DNA of 64,000 nucleotides from Hydrogenophaga palleronii NBRC 102513 (GTDB taxonomy: Bacteria > Pseudomonadota > Gammaproteobacteria > Burkholderiales > Burkholderiaceae_C): positions 1 through 64,000 of the forward strand of contig NZ_BCTJ01000018.1 in NCBI RefSeq assembly GCF_001571225.1. The letters are read 5' to 3'. Positions 1 to 9,714 of this stretch are shown here, piece after piece; position 1 is the first letter of the stretch, and each line of letters opens with the position of its first letter. Made by a program: the position numbers and the translations under genes. Under the pieces are notes generated by a model. That model ran no database searches, was not told the origin of the DNA, and saw only the letters and a list, made by a program, of their open reading frames with translations.

Positions 1-43
1 CTCGCCACGAAAGAAGAAGCACCACGCAGAACAAAAAAGAGAC

Positions 44-700
44 TCAGAACTCCGCATCCAACTCATCAATATCATCCGGCTCCGCCTCAGCAGCCGCCAC
101 CCATTCCCTCATCGCAGGCAAAGCCATGATGGTGTCGCAATACGCCACACAAGCAGGGCTGATCGCCACCCCGTAGGTGATGAAGCGCGTCACCACCGGC
201 GCGAACATCGCGTCCGCCATGCAGGGCTTCTCGCCGAAGAGATACGGGCCGCCATAGGTGTCCAGGCACTCACCCCAGATCGCCTCGATGCGGTCGATGT
301 CGGTCTGCGCACGCGACCACAGCTTGAAGTTCGGGAACGACGCCTTGATGTTCATCGGCAGCGACGAACGCAGTGCCGAAAAGCCCGAGTGCATCTCGCC
401 GCAGATGGCGCGGCAGTGCGCGCGCGCCGCACGGTCGGCCGGCAGCAGGCCCGCCTTGGGCTTGATTTCGTTCAGGTACTCGCCGATCGCCAGCGTGTCC
501 CAGACGTGGATGCCGTCGTGCTCCAGCGCCGGCACGCGCATGGAGGCGGAGAGCAGCAGCATCTCTGCCTTCATCGCCGGGTCGTCGGGCGAGATCACGT
601 TTTCGGTGAACGGCAGCTTGGCCAGCCGCACCATCAGCCAGCCTCGCAGGGCCCAGGCACCGTAGTTCTTGCTGCTGATCGTGAGTACCGCATGGGCCAT
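44..700 (-). CDS. Glutathione S-transferase family protein
   Basis: This 218-residue protein has the glutathione S-transferase layout: a thioredoxin-like N-terminal domain (about residues 1-80) and an all-helical C-terminal domain. The N-terminal part contains the family's short 'VPALEHDG' stretch with the conserved cis-proline context, followed by 'DTLAIGEYL', the usual glutathione gamma-glutamyl binding loop region. The open frame extends further upstream, but the ATG at 700 is preceded by a GAGGAG ribosome binding site nine bases away and gives a protein of normal family length. It is divergent from phaZ. The subfamily and substrate cannot be told from the sequence; a general conjugating or stress role is family knowledge only. 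Confidence 0.85.
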   Translation of the reverse strand: MAHAVLTISSKNYGAWALRGWLMVRLAKLPFTENVISPDDPAMKAEMLLLSASMRVPALEHDGIHVWDTLAIGEYLNEIKPKAGLLPADRAARAHCRAICGEMHSGFSALRSSLPMNIKASFPNFKLWSRAQTDIDRIEAIWGECLDTYGGPYLFGEKPCMADAMFAPVVTRFITYGVAISPACVAYCDTIMALPAMREWVAAAEAEPDDIDELDAEF

Positions 701-840
701 GGTGAACGTGCTCCTCGTTGGAGCCACCCTAAGAGCAAGGGTTGTGCCATCGCCGTGCGGTATCAGCGCACCGGCCCGGTGCACCTGCTGCTGGCCCGCA
801 ACTTGCCTGCAGTGCAGCACGTCGTCCCAGGAAAGAACCC

Positions 841-2052
<1,212 letters not shown>

Positions 2053-2077
2053 CGCGCGGGGGCACCAGCCCGCCCGC

Positions 2078-4291
2078 TCAGAAGTCGAACGAGGCCGAGA
2101 GCATCACCGTGCGCGGTGCGCCCAGCGCCAGGCTCGACAACAGCGGCATGCCCCAATAGGCCTTGTTGGTCACGTTGTTCACGCTGGCGCGGTACGTCAC
2201 CGGGAGGTTCGACATCCGCGTGGCGTAGCGGGCGCCCACGTCATAGATGGTGCGGCCGGGCACTGACAAGGCGTTGTTTGCGCTGATGTACTGCTTGGAC
2301 ACCGCGGTGGCATTGGCCGTCAGCGTCAGGCCCTGCACAGCGCGCAGGTCCCACTCCACCCCCAGCTTGGCCTGCAGGCGGGCAACCCCGGTGGCCTGTT
2401 TGCCAGTGCTCACCGCCGTGGCAGAACGGATGACCTTGGGCGCGACGTAGGCCATGCCGCCCATCAGCCGCACGCCCGTTGTCGGCGTACCGAAGAAGCT
2501 CCATTCCAGGCCCCGGTTGCGTTGCTCGCCACCAAAAGAGAACACGTTGGTGACGGGATCGGTGTAGCTGCTGGGACGCTGGATCTGGAACACGCTGAAG
2601 GTGTGCGCGAACTGGCCCAGGTCGACCTTCACGCCGGCTTCGGCCTGCTGCGTCTTGTAGGGTTCAAACACCGTGCCCGCGTTGGCCGCGGTCGCCGGTG
2701 CCGTGGCACCCTGGCTCAGGCCTTCGATGTAGTTGGCATAGACCGACACCTGGTCCGACGCTTTGGCGAGCAACGCCACCGCCGGCGTGACGGCGCTCTT
2801 GTCGTATCGCGAGCTGCGCGCCCCGGTGTTGATGTTCAGGCTGTCGCTGACCACCTGCTGCTGGCGCAGGCCCATGGTGAGTTGCACCTTGCCCTGTGCG
2901 AACGACATCGTGTCGGCCACGCCGTAACTGGTCAGGCTCACCGCGGTGCGCGAGATCAGCGGGGTGACCAAAGGCACGGCCGGCCCCCACACCGGGTTGT
3001 ACAGGTTGGTGGTCCAGTTGGCGCCAGGCACCGAACGGCGGCCGGAGTCGGCCTGCTGGTGCTGGTAATGCGTGGCATTCAAGGCCCACTGGTGCTGGAT
3101 GCCGGCCATCTGGAAATTGCCTTTGACACCGACGTCGGCCGACTTCTTCTCGACCTCGAACGCCAGTTGGCCGATGGTGGTGGTGTAGTCGCCCGCGGCG
3201 TTGAGCACCTGGGCGGACATGGCGCCGTTGTACTTGTAGGCGGTGCGGCTGGTGCCGAAGGCGGCGTAGGCGGTCAGCTGGTCGTTCAGGTCGACCTCGC
3301 CACGCACCATCACGCCCTTGTCCTTGGTTTCGACAAACGCCCACTCGGGGTTGATCAGGGTGTCGGGCTTGGGCACACGCGGAATGCCCAGTCCGGGCGC
3401 CAGGTTGATGCCGCGCGTCGGGCCGTCAATCCGCTCGTCGCTGGTGTAGAGGTCGGTCGACAGCCGCACACGATCGCTGCGCCAGTCGAGGCCGAGCGAG
3501 GCCATTTGCAGCTTCTTGTCCTGGTGGCGCACCGCGCCTTCCCCGTCGCGGTAGACGCCGTTGAAACGCAGGCCGAACGCTTGTTGCTCGCCCCAGCGGC
3601 GGCCCACATCGATGTGGCCACCGAGCTGTCCGTCGGACATGTAGGAAGCGGTGAAACGTGTCAGCGGCGTGTTGCCCGCGCGTTTGGGCACCAGGTTGAT
3701 CGCGCCTCCCACCGAGCCGCCCGGCGGCATGCCATTGAGCAGCGCCGACGGGCCCTTGAGCACTTCGATGCGTTCGAACATCTCGGGCGAGGTGCGGTAG
3801 TACGGCGCCATGCCGAACAGGCCGCCGACGGTCATGTCGTTGGTGCTGGAGCCGAAGCCGCGGATCGAGTAGTTCTCGCTCCAGGCGCCGGTGACACCGT
3901 TGCTGAACACCGTGGGGTCGGTGGCCGAGATCACGTCGGTGATGTCCTTGGCCTGCCGGTCTTCGATGAACTTGTCGGTGTAGCTGATGGTGGAGAACGG
4001 CGTCTCCATGAAGTCCTTGTCACCCAGCAGGCCGACGCGGCCACCCGACGACACCTGCCCACCGGCGTACGGTGCGGTGGGGCCTTCGGCCTGACCAGAG
4101 ACGGTGACGGTGGACAGGTTCTGCACGCCTTCGGCATCGGCCTGCGGGCTGGCGGGCGGTGCGGCGGCGGTCTGGGCAAACGCCATCGACGAGGCCGAGG
4201 CCATGGCCCCCAGCAACAAGGTGGTCTGCACGGCGGCGGCAATGCGGCCCAGGGTGAAGGCGCGGGCGGGGGAAAGGTGTCTTGGTGACAT
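2078..4291 (-). CDS. TonB-dependent siderophore receptor
   Basis: A 737-residue outer-membrane receptor that would bind a ferric siderophore and pass it to the periplasm using TonB energy. A long signal peptide (about residues 1-40, ending near AFAQ) is followed by a TonB-box-like 'LSTVTVSG' near residue 60. The plug domain includes 'SIRGFGSS' and 'ERIEVLKGPSALLNGMPPGGSVGGAINLVPKR', and the barrel ends in the typical C-terminal phenylalanine (SFDF). It is the last gene of the siderophore operon, 30 bases after the binding-protein gene. The plug motifs are those of the FhuA/FpvA-like siderophore receptor class rather than of vitamin B12 or heme receptors. The exact ligand is not readable from the sequence. 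Confidence 0.93.
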   Translation of the reverse strand: MSPRHLSPARAFTLGRIAAAVQTTLLLGAMASASSMAFAQTAAAPPASPQADAEGVQNLSTVTVSGQAEGPTAPYAGGQVSSGGRVGLLGDKDFMETPFSTISYTDKFIEDRQAKDITDVISATDPTVFSNGVTGAWSENYSIRGFGSSTNDMTVGGLFGMAPYYRTSPEMFERIEVLKGPSALLNGMPPGGSVGGAINLVPKRAGNTPLTRFTASYMSDGQLGGHIDVGRRWGEQQAFGLRFNGVYRDGEGAVRHQDKKLQMASLGLDWRSDRVRLSTDLYTSDERIDGPTRGINLAPGLGIPRVPKPDTLINPEWAFVETKDKGVMVRGEVDLNDQLTAYAAFGTSRTAYKYNGAMSAQVLNAAGDYTTTIGQLAFEVEKKSADVGVKGNFQMAGIQHQWALNATHYQHQQADSGRRSVPGANWTTNLYNPVWGPAVPLVTPLISRTAVSLTSYGVADTMSFAQGKVQLTMGLRQQQVVSDSLNINTGARSSRYDKSAVTPAVALLAKASDQVSVYANYIEGLSQGATAPATAANAGTVFEPYKTQQAEAGVKVDLGQFAHTFSVFQIQRPSSYTDPVTNVFSFGGEQRNRGLEWSFFGTPTTGVRLMGGMAYVAPKVIRSATAVSTGKQATGVARLQAKLGVEWDLRAVQGLTLTANATAVSKQYISANNALSVPGRTIYDVGARYATRMSNLPVTYRASVNNVTNKAYWGMPLLSSLALGAPRTVMLSASFDF

Positions 4292-4321
4292 GGTGCTGGC
4301 TTTCGGTTGGGATGAGGGTGA

Positions 4322-5272
4322 TCAGTTGCGGTAGCCCTTGATGACGTCGTCGATGACGATGCGCAGGGAGGTCGGGCTGGCGGCGGTGACGTACCAGGCC
4401 TGGGCATCGGCGAACACCACGCGGCCGTTCTTCCAGGCATTGGTCTGGCGCAGCAAGGGGTTGCTCAGGGTCTGGGCATCGAGCGCGGGGCGGCGCTGCA
4501 TCACGGCCGTGCGGTCCACGATGTAGATGACATCGGGATTCGCCTGCAGGATGAATTCGCTCGACACCGGCTGGCCGTGCAGTCCGGTGTCGGTGGCGGG
4601 GCTGGCCGACTTCACGCCCAGGGCGCTGAAGACAAACGCATAGCGGGATTGCGCACCGAAAGAGCTGAACGATCCGTTGTTGTGCAGCACCACCAACGCG
4701 CGTTCGGGGCGGCCCTGCGTGACACGTCGCGCCTCGGCCACCTTGGCGTCCAGTTCCGCGGCCTTCTGCGCCGCGAGATCCTGCTTGCCAAAGATCCGTC
4801 CCAGCGTCAGCAGGTGGTCTTTGACGAGTTCGATGTGCCGGTTTGCGCTGTTGCGGTAGTCCACATCAAACTGGATCGTCGGCGCAATCTGCGTCAGCTC
4901 CTTGTAGTGGTTGGCCTGCAGCGAGGTCATCAGGATCAGGTCCGGTTTGGCCGCATGCACCCGCTCCAGGTTGGGCTGCACGATGGAACCCAGGTCCTGC
5001 ACATCCGGCGCGTTGCGGTAGCGGGCCAGGAAGTCGGGCACGAAGTCCTTCGGCATGCCGACGATGGGCACACCGAGCTGGTCGAGGAAATCGACCTCGT
5101 TCATGTCGAGCGCCACCACACGCTGCGGCGTCTGCTTGATCACTGTGGTGCCCAACTGGTGCTGCACCGTCACGGGCGCGTCGGCACGCGGTTGGGCCAG
5201 CGCCGGCAGCGTCGTGGCCGACGCCACCAACAGGGCCAAGGCCCAGCGCCGGCTTCTTTGAAGTCCGTTCAT
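4322..5272 (-). CDS. Ferric siderophore ABC transporter, periplasmic binding protein
   Basis: A 316-residue class III (FepB/FatB/CeuA-like) substrate-binding protein. It has a cleavable signal peptide (about residues 1-27, ending ALAQ). The mature part has the family pattern 'PQRVVALDMNEVDFLDQLGVPIVG', then 'NLERVHAAKPDLILMTS', and a C-terminal 'NAWKNGRVVFADAQAWY'. The start at 5272 has a clear AGGAG seven bases upstream and shares an ATGA overlap with the preceding ATPase gene, so a slightly longer upstream start is unlikely. It should deliver the ferric siderophore from the outer-membrane receptor to the FecCD-type permease pair encoded upstream. The closest known type by pattern is the catecholate/petrobactin group (FatB, CeuA, YclQ), which is an inference. 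Confidence 0.9.
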   Translation of the reverse strand: MNGLQRSRRWALALLVASATTLPALAQPRADAPVTVQHQLGTTVIKQTPQRVVALDMNEVDFLDQLGVPIVGMPKDFVPDFLARYRNAPDVQDLGSIVQPNLERVHAAKPDLILMTSLQANHYKELTQIAPTIQFDVDYRNSANRHIELVKDHLLTLGRIFGKQDLAAQKAAELDAKVAEARRVTQGRPERALVVLHNNGSFSSFGAQSRYAFVFSALGVKSASPATDTGLHGQPVSSEFILQANPDVIYIVDRTAVMQRRPALDAQTLSNPLLRQTNAWKNGRVVFADAQAWYVTAASPTSLRIVIDDVIKGYRN

Positions 5273-6048
5273 GTCAGTTCTCCTGAGGGTTTGAAGTAGT
5301 TGCACAGGCGCGCACCGTGTTCGCCGCGCGTGATCTGGAAGTCCAGTCCGTAAAGGGCTTGCAGGCCGGCTTCGGTCACCACCTCGTCGACGCTGCCGGC
5401 AGCGTGCACCGCCCCGCCCTTCATGGCGACGATGTGGTCCGAGTAATTGGCGGCAAAGTTGATGTCATGCACCACCAGCACCACGGTGCGGCCGTGTTCG
5501 TCGCACAGCCGCCGCAGCGCGCGCATGATCTGCACCGCGTGGCGCATGTCCAGGTTGTTCAGGGGCTCGTCGAGCAGCAGGGTGTCAGTCTGCTGCGCGA
5601 TCGTCATGGCCAGAAAGGCCATCTGGCGCTGGCCACCGCTGAGTTCGTCCACATGGGCGTGTCGCAGCGGCTGCAGCGACAGGAAATCCAGTGCCTCGTC
5701 GATGGCCCGCTGGTCGGCAGCGGTGAGTGCGCCGCGGCTGTGCGGGAAGCGCCCGAAAGCGACCAGCTCCCGCACCGTCAGGCGCAGGTTGAAGTCGGGG
5801 GTCTGACGCAACGTGGCCACGCGGCGCGCGTAGTCGGCAATGCGGATGTCCGACACCGGCCGGCCGTCGATGCGGACCTCGCCTTGCGTTGGCGCCAGCA
5901 GGCGCGCCATCGTCATCAGCAACGTGCTCTTGCCGGCCCCGTTGGGCCCGATCAGCGAACTGACGCAGCGCGCGGGGAATGCCGCGTTCACGTCCGAGAG
6001 CACGGCTCGGCCGCCATAGGCTTTGTGGAGGTTGTGAACGGTGATCAT
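5269..6048 (-). CDS. Ferric siderophore ABC transporter, ATP-binding protein
   Basis: A 259-residue FepC/FecE-type cytoplasmic ATPase. It shows Walker A 'GPNGAGKSTLL' (about residue 34), the Q-loop in 'TLRQTPDF', ABC signature 'LSGGQRQMA', Walker B 'LLLDEPLNNLD' and the switch histidine in 'VVHDINFA'. The D-loop asparagine pair 'LNNLD' is common in FatE/YclP/CeuD ATPases. The gene overlaps both neighbours by ATGA, so the binding protein, ATPase and second permease are translationally coupled. A much longer in-frame extension exists upstream but lies inside the permease gene and is a shadow. Confidence 0.93.
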   Translation of the reverse strand: MITVHNLHKAYGGRAVLSDVNAAFPARCVSSLIGPNGAGKSTLLMTMARLLAPTQGEVRIDGRPVSDIRIADYARRVATLRQTPDFNLRLTVRELVAFGRFPHSRGALTAADQRAIDEALDFLSLQPLRHAHVDELSGGQRQMAFLAMTIAQQTDTLLLDEPLNNLDMRHAVQIMRALRRLCDEHGRTVVLVVHDINFAANYSDHIVAMKGGAVHAAGSVDEVVTEAGLQALYGLDFQITRGEHGARLCNYFKPSGELT

Positions 6049-6992
6049 GCGGCGCCTCGCTTGCGGACCATCAGCGCCAGGAAGTAGGTCCCGCACACCA
6101 GGTTGACCAGAATGCCGACGGTGGTTTTGTAGTTGAAGACGTGTTCCACCGCGAGCTGGGCCGCGATGAAGATGCCGATGGCAATGGCGCAGCCCAGCGG
6201 CAGGGTGACCCGGTGCCGGACCGTGCCGGCCAGCGCATAAGCGGTGTTGGCAACGAAGATGCCGACAAAGGCCGTCGGCCCCAGCAGGCTGGTGGAGACC
6301 GCCACCAGCACGGCGATCAGCGCCAGTTGCAGGCGCACCTGCCGGCGGTGGTCCACGCCGAGCGACATGGCCTGGTCGCGGCCCAGTGCCAGCACGTCGA
6401 GCACCGGCAGGGTCCGGATGCCCACCAGGCACACGGCCGCCACCAGGATGCCCGCGTACACCAGTTGTTCGGGCTGCGCCTTGTTGAACGAGGCCAGCGT
6501 GAAACCCTGCAACACCGAGAACTCGCCGGGGCTGATCTTGAGCTGCACAAACTGTGTGAAGGTGCCCATCACCATGGTCAAGACCAGGCCCAGCAACAGC
6601 AGGAAGTACACGTTGTTGCGGCCGTCCCGGAACAGCCAGAGGTGGATGGCCCACGAATAGGCCAGCATCAGCGCCACGGACAAGACGAAGTTGCCGTTCT
6701 CACCCAAAACCACCAGGCTGTGCGTGCCCATCCACAGCAGCAACAGCGACTGCAACAGCAGGTACACCGCTTCGTAACCCATGATGGCCGGCGTCAGGAT
6801 GCGGTTGCCGGTGATGGTCTGGAACACGATCGCCGAGCAGGCGATGCAGATGCCGCCAATCACCATGGCCGCCAACCGCGCCAGCCGCTTGGGGATCACG
6901 TAGTCGAGGTCGAAGCCGGCGCCATAAAAAACGAAGGTCAGCACCAGCACGAGCGCCAGCAGCCACAGCGTGCGGCGGTACAGCGCGCGCAT
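6045..6992 (-). CDS. Ferric siderophore ABC transporter, FecCD-type permease (second)
   Basis: A 315-residue integral membrane permease of the FecCD/BtuC family with eight to ten hydrophobic segments. Family signatures include 'LARLAAMVIGGICIACSAIVFQTITGNRILTPAIMG' at the N-terminus (the usual permease 'L..G..L...G...Q...rNpLa.P...G' pattern) and 'GPTAFVGIFVANTAYALAG', the cytoplasmic coupling helix that contacts the ATPase. It starts at 6992 in a TGATG overlap with the first permease and ends in an ATGA overlap with the ATPase. It resembles FatC/YclO more than FepG, which agrees with the FatB-type binding protein. Together with the other permease it would form a heterodimeric channel. Confidence 0.92.
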   Translation of the reverse strand: MRALYRRTLWLLALVLVLTFVFYGAGFDLDYVIPKRLARLAAMVIGGICIACSAIVFQTITGNRILTPAIMGYEAVYLLLQSLLLLWMGTHSLVVLGENGNFVLSVALMLAYSWAIHLWLFRDGRNNVYFLLLLGLVLTMVMGTFTQFVQLKISPGEFSVLQGFTLASFNKAQPEQLVYAGILVAAVCLVGIRTLPVLDVLALGRDQAMSLGVDHRRQVRLQLALIAVLVAVSTSLLGPTAFVGIFVANTAYALAGTVRHRVTLPLGCAIAIGIFIAAQLAVEHVFNYKTTVGILVNLVCGTYFLALMVRKRGAA

Positions 6993-7942
6993 CAGCGGTG
7001 CCTCCAGACGATCAGCCCGAGGAAAAGCAAGCCACCGATGCCTCCGGCCGTGAGACCGATCGGCACCTCGAATGGATGAATGAGCAGACGCCCGAAAATG
7101 TCGCAAACCAGCAGCAGCGAAGCCCCGCCCAGCGCCACGATGGGCAGCGTGCGCGCCAGGTGGTCGCCGTAGCGCAGCGCCACCAGGTTAGGAATGACAA
7201 GTCCGACAAACGGAATGGCGCCCACCGTGATGACGGTGGCCGAAACCGTGACGGCCACCAGCACCAGCCCCAGTGCCACCGTGGCCGTGTAGTTCAGGCC
7301 CAGGCTGGTGGCCATGCCCTCGCCCATGCCGAGCACGGTGAAGCGCTGCGCGTACAGATAGGTCAGCGCCACGATGGGCAGGATCAGGTAAATGATCTCG
7401 TACTGCCCCTGGACGACGCGCGAGAAGTCACCGAGCAGCCAGCCCTGCATGCTTTGCAGGATGTTGTGCCGGTAGGCGTAGAACTCGGCCACGGCGCTCA
7501 ATACCCCGCCGTACATCAGGCCGATCACCGGCACCAGCACGGTGTTCTGCACATGGATGCGGCGCACGATGGCGACAAACAGCGCGCTGGCGGCAAAACA
7601 GAACAGCAGCGCCACCCCCATGCGGGTGGCCGTGCCAGCGGCTGGCACGAGCGTCATGGCCACCAGAATGCCGAGTTTGGCCGCGTCCAGCCCACCCGAG
7701 GTGGCAGGTTCGACGAAACGGTTGCGCACGATCTGCTGCAGGATGACACCGCAAACCGCAAGACCAACACCGGTCAGCACCAGCGCTGCCAGACGCGGCA
7801 GGCGGCTCGCCGTGACGGTCAGCCAGGCGTCATCGGACAGCGACAGCAGTGACGCCCACGACAGCTCCCTCGCCCCCACCAGCAGCGAGGCCAGGCACAG
7901 CAGGGCGAACAGCGCCAGCCAGCGCATGCGGATCAACGACAT
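6992..7942 (-). CDS. Ferric siderophore ABC transporter, FecCD-type permease (first)
   Basis: A 316-residue FecCD-family permease. The diagnostic patterns are 'TASRLPRLAALVLTGVGLAVCGVILQQIVRNRFVEPATSG' at the N-terminus and 'VGAIPFVGLVIPNLVALRYGDHLARTLP' near the C-terminus, the latter being the coupling region. It is FatD/YclN-like. Its ATG at 7942 lies only eight bases after the stop of the 587-residue fused ABC transporter, and it is coupled by a TGATG overlap to the next permease. The pairing of two different permeases, rather than a homodimer, fits siderophore import. Confidence 0.92.
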   Translation of the reverse strand: MSLIRMRWLALFALLCLASLLVGARELSWASLLSLSDDAWLTVTASRLPRLAALVLTGVGLAVCGVILQQIVRNRFVEPATSGGLDAAKLGILVAMTLVPAAGTATRMGVALLFCFAASALFVAIVRRIHVQNTVLVPVIGLMYGGVLSAVAEFYAYRHNILQSMQGWLLGDFSRVVQGQYEIIYLILPIVALTYLYAQRFTVLGMGEGMATSLGLNYTATVALGLVLVAVTVSATVITVGAIPFVGLVIPNLVALRYGDHLARTLPIVALGGASLLLVCDIFGRLLIHPFEVPIGLTAGGIGGLLFLGLIVWRHR

Positions 7943-7950
7943 GCTGTGCT

Positions 7951-9714
7951 TCAGCGGTCAGCGTCGGGATCCGGCGCCACACGCCAGCCTTTGGCCGCCT
8001 GGCGTTGCGCCAGAAAATGCGCGTAGCGCCCCGCGCTGGCGCGCAAGGGCCCGGGCGCCCCTTGTTCGCTCACCACGCCGTCTTCCAGCACCACGATCTG
8101 GTCGGCCATGGCCACGGTGGAGAGCTGGTGCGCAATCACGATCAGCGTGCGCCGGCCACGCAGGCGCGCCAGGGTCTGCGCGATGGCGGCCTGGTTCTCC
8201 GCGTCCAGCGCCGCCGTGGCCTCGTCCACCAGCAGGATGGGGGCGTCCTTGATCAGCGCGCGCGCGATCGCGATGCGCTGACGCTCACCGCCAGAGAGCC
8301 GCGCACCGCCCTCGCCCACCGGCGTCTGCAGGCCCTGCGGCAGGCGCGCAAGGATCTCACCCACACCCGCCTGTTCGGCGGCCTCCAGCACCTGGGCATC
8401 GCTGGCATCGGCTCGGCCGACGCGGATGTTGTCGGCGATGCTGCCGGCAAACAGGTGGTGCTCCTGAAAGATCTGGCCGATCTGCGCCGCCAGCTGCGCG
8501 CTGGACATCTGCCTCACGTCCACACCGCCGACCCGCACACTGCCCTGCTCCACATCGAAGAAACGCGCGATCAGCCGCACCAGCGTGGTCTTGCCGGAGC
8601 CCGAGGCCCCGATCAGCGCCGTCATGCTGCCGGGTTCGATGCGCAGGCTCAGGCCGCGCAGCACCTCGGCCTGGTCGGCCGCGTAACGGAAATGCACGTC
8701 CTGCAGCTCCACCGACGCATCGCGGGGCGCCTGCGGGGCGCTGGCTTCGGGCATGGGTGCGACGGCGAAGATCTCGCGCACCGCCTCAAGCTGGCCACGC
8801 GCGCCGCGCATGACCTCGCTGTAGCCGGCCACGTCCAGCAGCGGCTCGATGTAACGGCCCACCAGCAGCAAGGCCACCACCACGGCAACGCTGTCGCTCG
8901 CCGGCAAGGCTCCGCCCAGACGGGTGTTCAGCCATCCCACGGCCACCAGCAGCAAGACCGAGAAGCTGGCCTGCACCGCCCAGGCATTGAGCACCGTTGA
9001 GGCCGAGGACAGGAAGATCAGGTCTCGCCCGCTGCGGCGTTGTTCGTCAATGGCCTGCTCCAGCCAGCGCGTGCTCCCGCCTTCGCCGTTGAACGCGCGC
9101 AGCACCGACTGGGCCTGCGCGAACTCCACCAGCCGTTGGCTGGTCTGGGCGAAATGGTGCTGGTAAAGCGCGTCGCTGCGCCGCCCCAGCCGCGCGGTCA
9201 GCAGCAGCACGAGCGCCAGAGCCGGCAGCGCCAGCAAGGCGACCAGGCCCAGTGGCGGGTGCAGCACGAACAAGGCCACCAGAATCACCAGCGGCGTCAC
9301 CACACCGCTGATCACCGGGGTGAACACGTGCGCCGGCAGCTGGGCCACCGCCATCATGCCCTGGGTGATGACGTGGCTCAGCCGCGCCGTGTGTTCCGGT
9401 GTGAACCAGCCCACCGGCAGTCGCGCCACGTGGTCACCGATGCGGTGGCGCGCACCCTGCAGCACCGCCACGCCCACCGCCACGCCGGCCCTTTCCACAC
9501 GGCGCCGCCAGGCCCAGCAGGCCAGCATGCCGAGCAGCAGCACCAGCAGCCAGCGCCCGGCCGCCTGCACATCCCCGACCAGCAGGCCTTGCAGCACCGG
9601 CACCAGGGTGGTGATGGTCAGCCCGCTGAGCAGCCCATAGAACACGGCCATGCCGGCATAGCGGCGGAACACGGGCGCGTCTTCGCCCAACAATTGCACG
9701 AATGTCTTGAGCAT
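7951..9714 (-). CDS. Fused ABC transporter (permease plus ATPase), YbtQ/IrtB-like
   Basis: A 587-residue half-transporter with an N-terminal six-helix membrane domain (about residues 1-310) and a C-terminal ATPase domain. The ATPase has Walker A 'GASGSGKTTLV', signature 'LSGGERQRIAIARAL', Walker B 'ILLVDEATAALDAEN' and the switch histidine in 'VIAHQLST'. The exporter-type fold with fused domains, next to a second copy and FecCD-type import genes, resembles YbtP/YbtQ of yersiniabactin loci and IrtA/IrtB of mycobacteria, which import ferric siderophores despite their exporter fold. That function is an inference from context. Starting at 9714 gives a TGATG overlap with the upstream partner; a longer in-frame start lies inside that gene. 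Confidence 0.88.
   Translation of the reverse strand: MLKTFVQLLGEDAPVFRRYAGMAVFYGLLSGLTITTLVPVLQGLLVGDVQAAGRWLLVLLLGMLACWAWRRRVERAGVAVGVAVLQGARHRIGDHVARLPVGWFTPEHTARLSHVITQGMMAVAQLPAHVFTPVISGVVTPLVILVALFVLHPPLGLVALLALPALALVLLLTARLGRRSDALYQHHFAQTSQRLVEFAQAQSVLRAFNGEGGSTRWLEQAIDEQRRSGRDLIFLSSASTVLNAWAVQASFSVLLLVAVGWLNTRLGGALPASDSVAVVVALLLVGRYIEPLLDVAGYSEVMRGARGQLEAVREIFAVAPMPEASAPQAPRDASVELQDVHFRYAADQAEVLRGLSLRIEPGSMTALIGASGSGKTTLVRLIARFFDVEQGSVRVGGVDVRQMSSAQLAAQIGQIFQEHHLFAGSIADNIRVGRADASDAQVLEAAEQAGVGEILARLPQGLQTPVGEGGARLSGGERQRIAIARALIKDAPILLVDEATAALDAENQAAIAQTLARLRGRRTLIVIAHQLSTVAMADQIVVLEDGVVSEQGAPGPLRASAGRYAHFLAQRQAAKGWRVAPDPDADR

Noticed and set aside
2522-4288. 588-codon plus-strand open frame opposite the TonB receptor gene
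   Set aside because: It is antisense to a well-supported receptor; the product is rich in R, G, H and V with no motif, as typical GC-rich antisense frames are.
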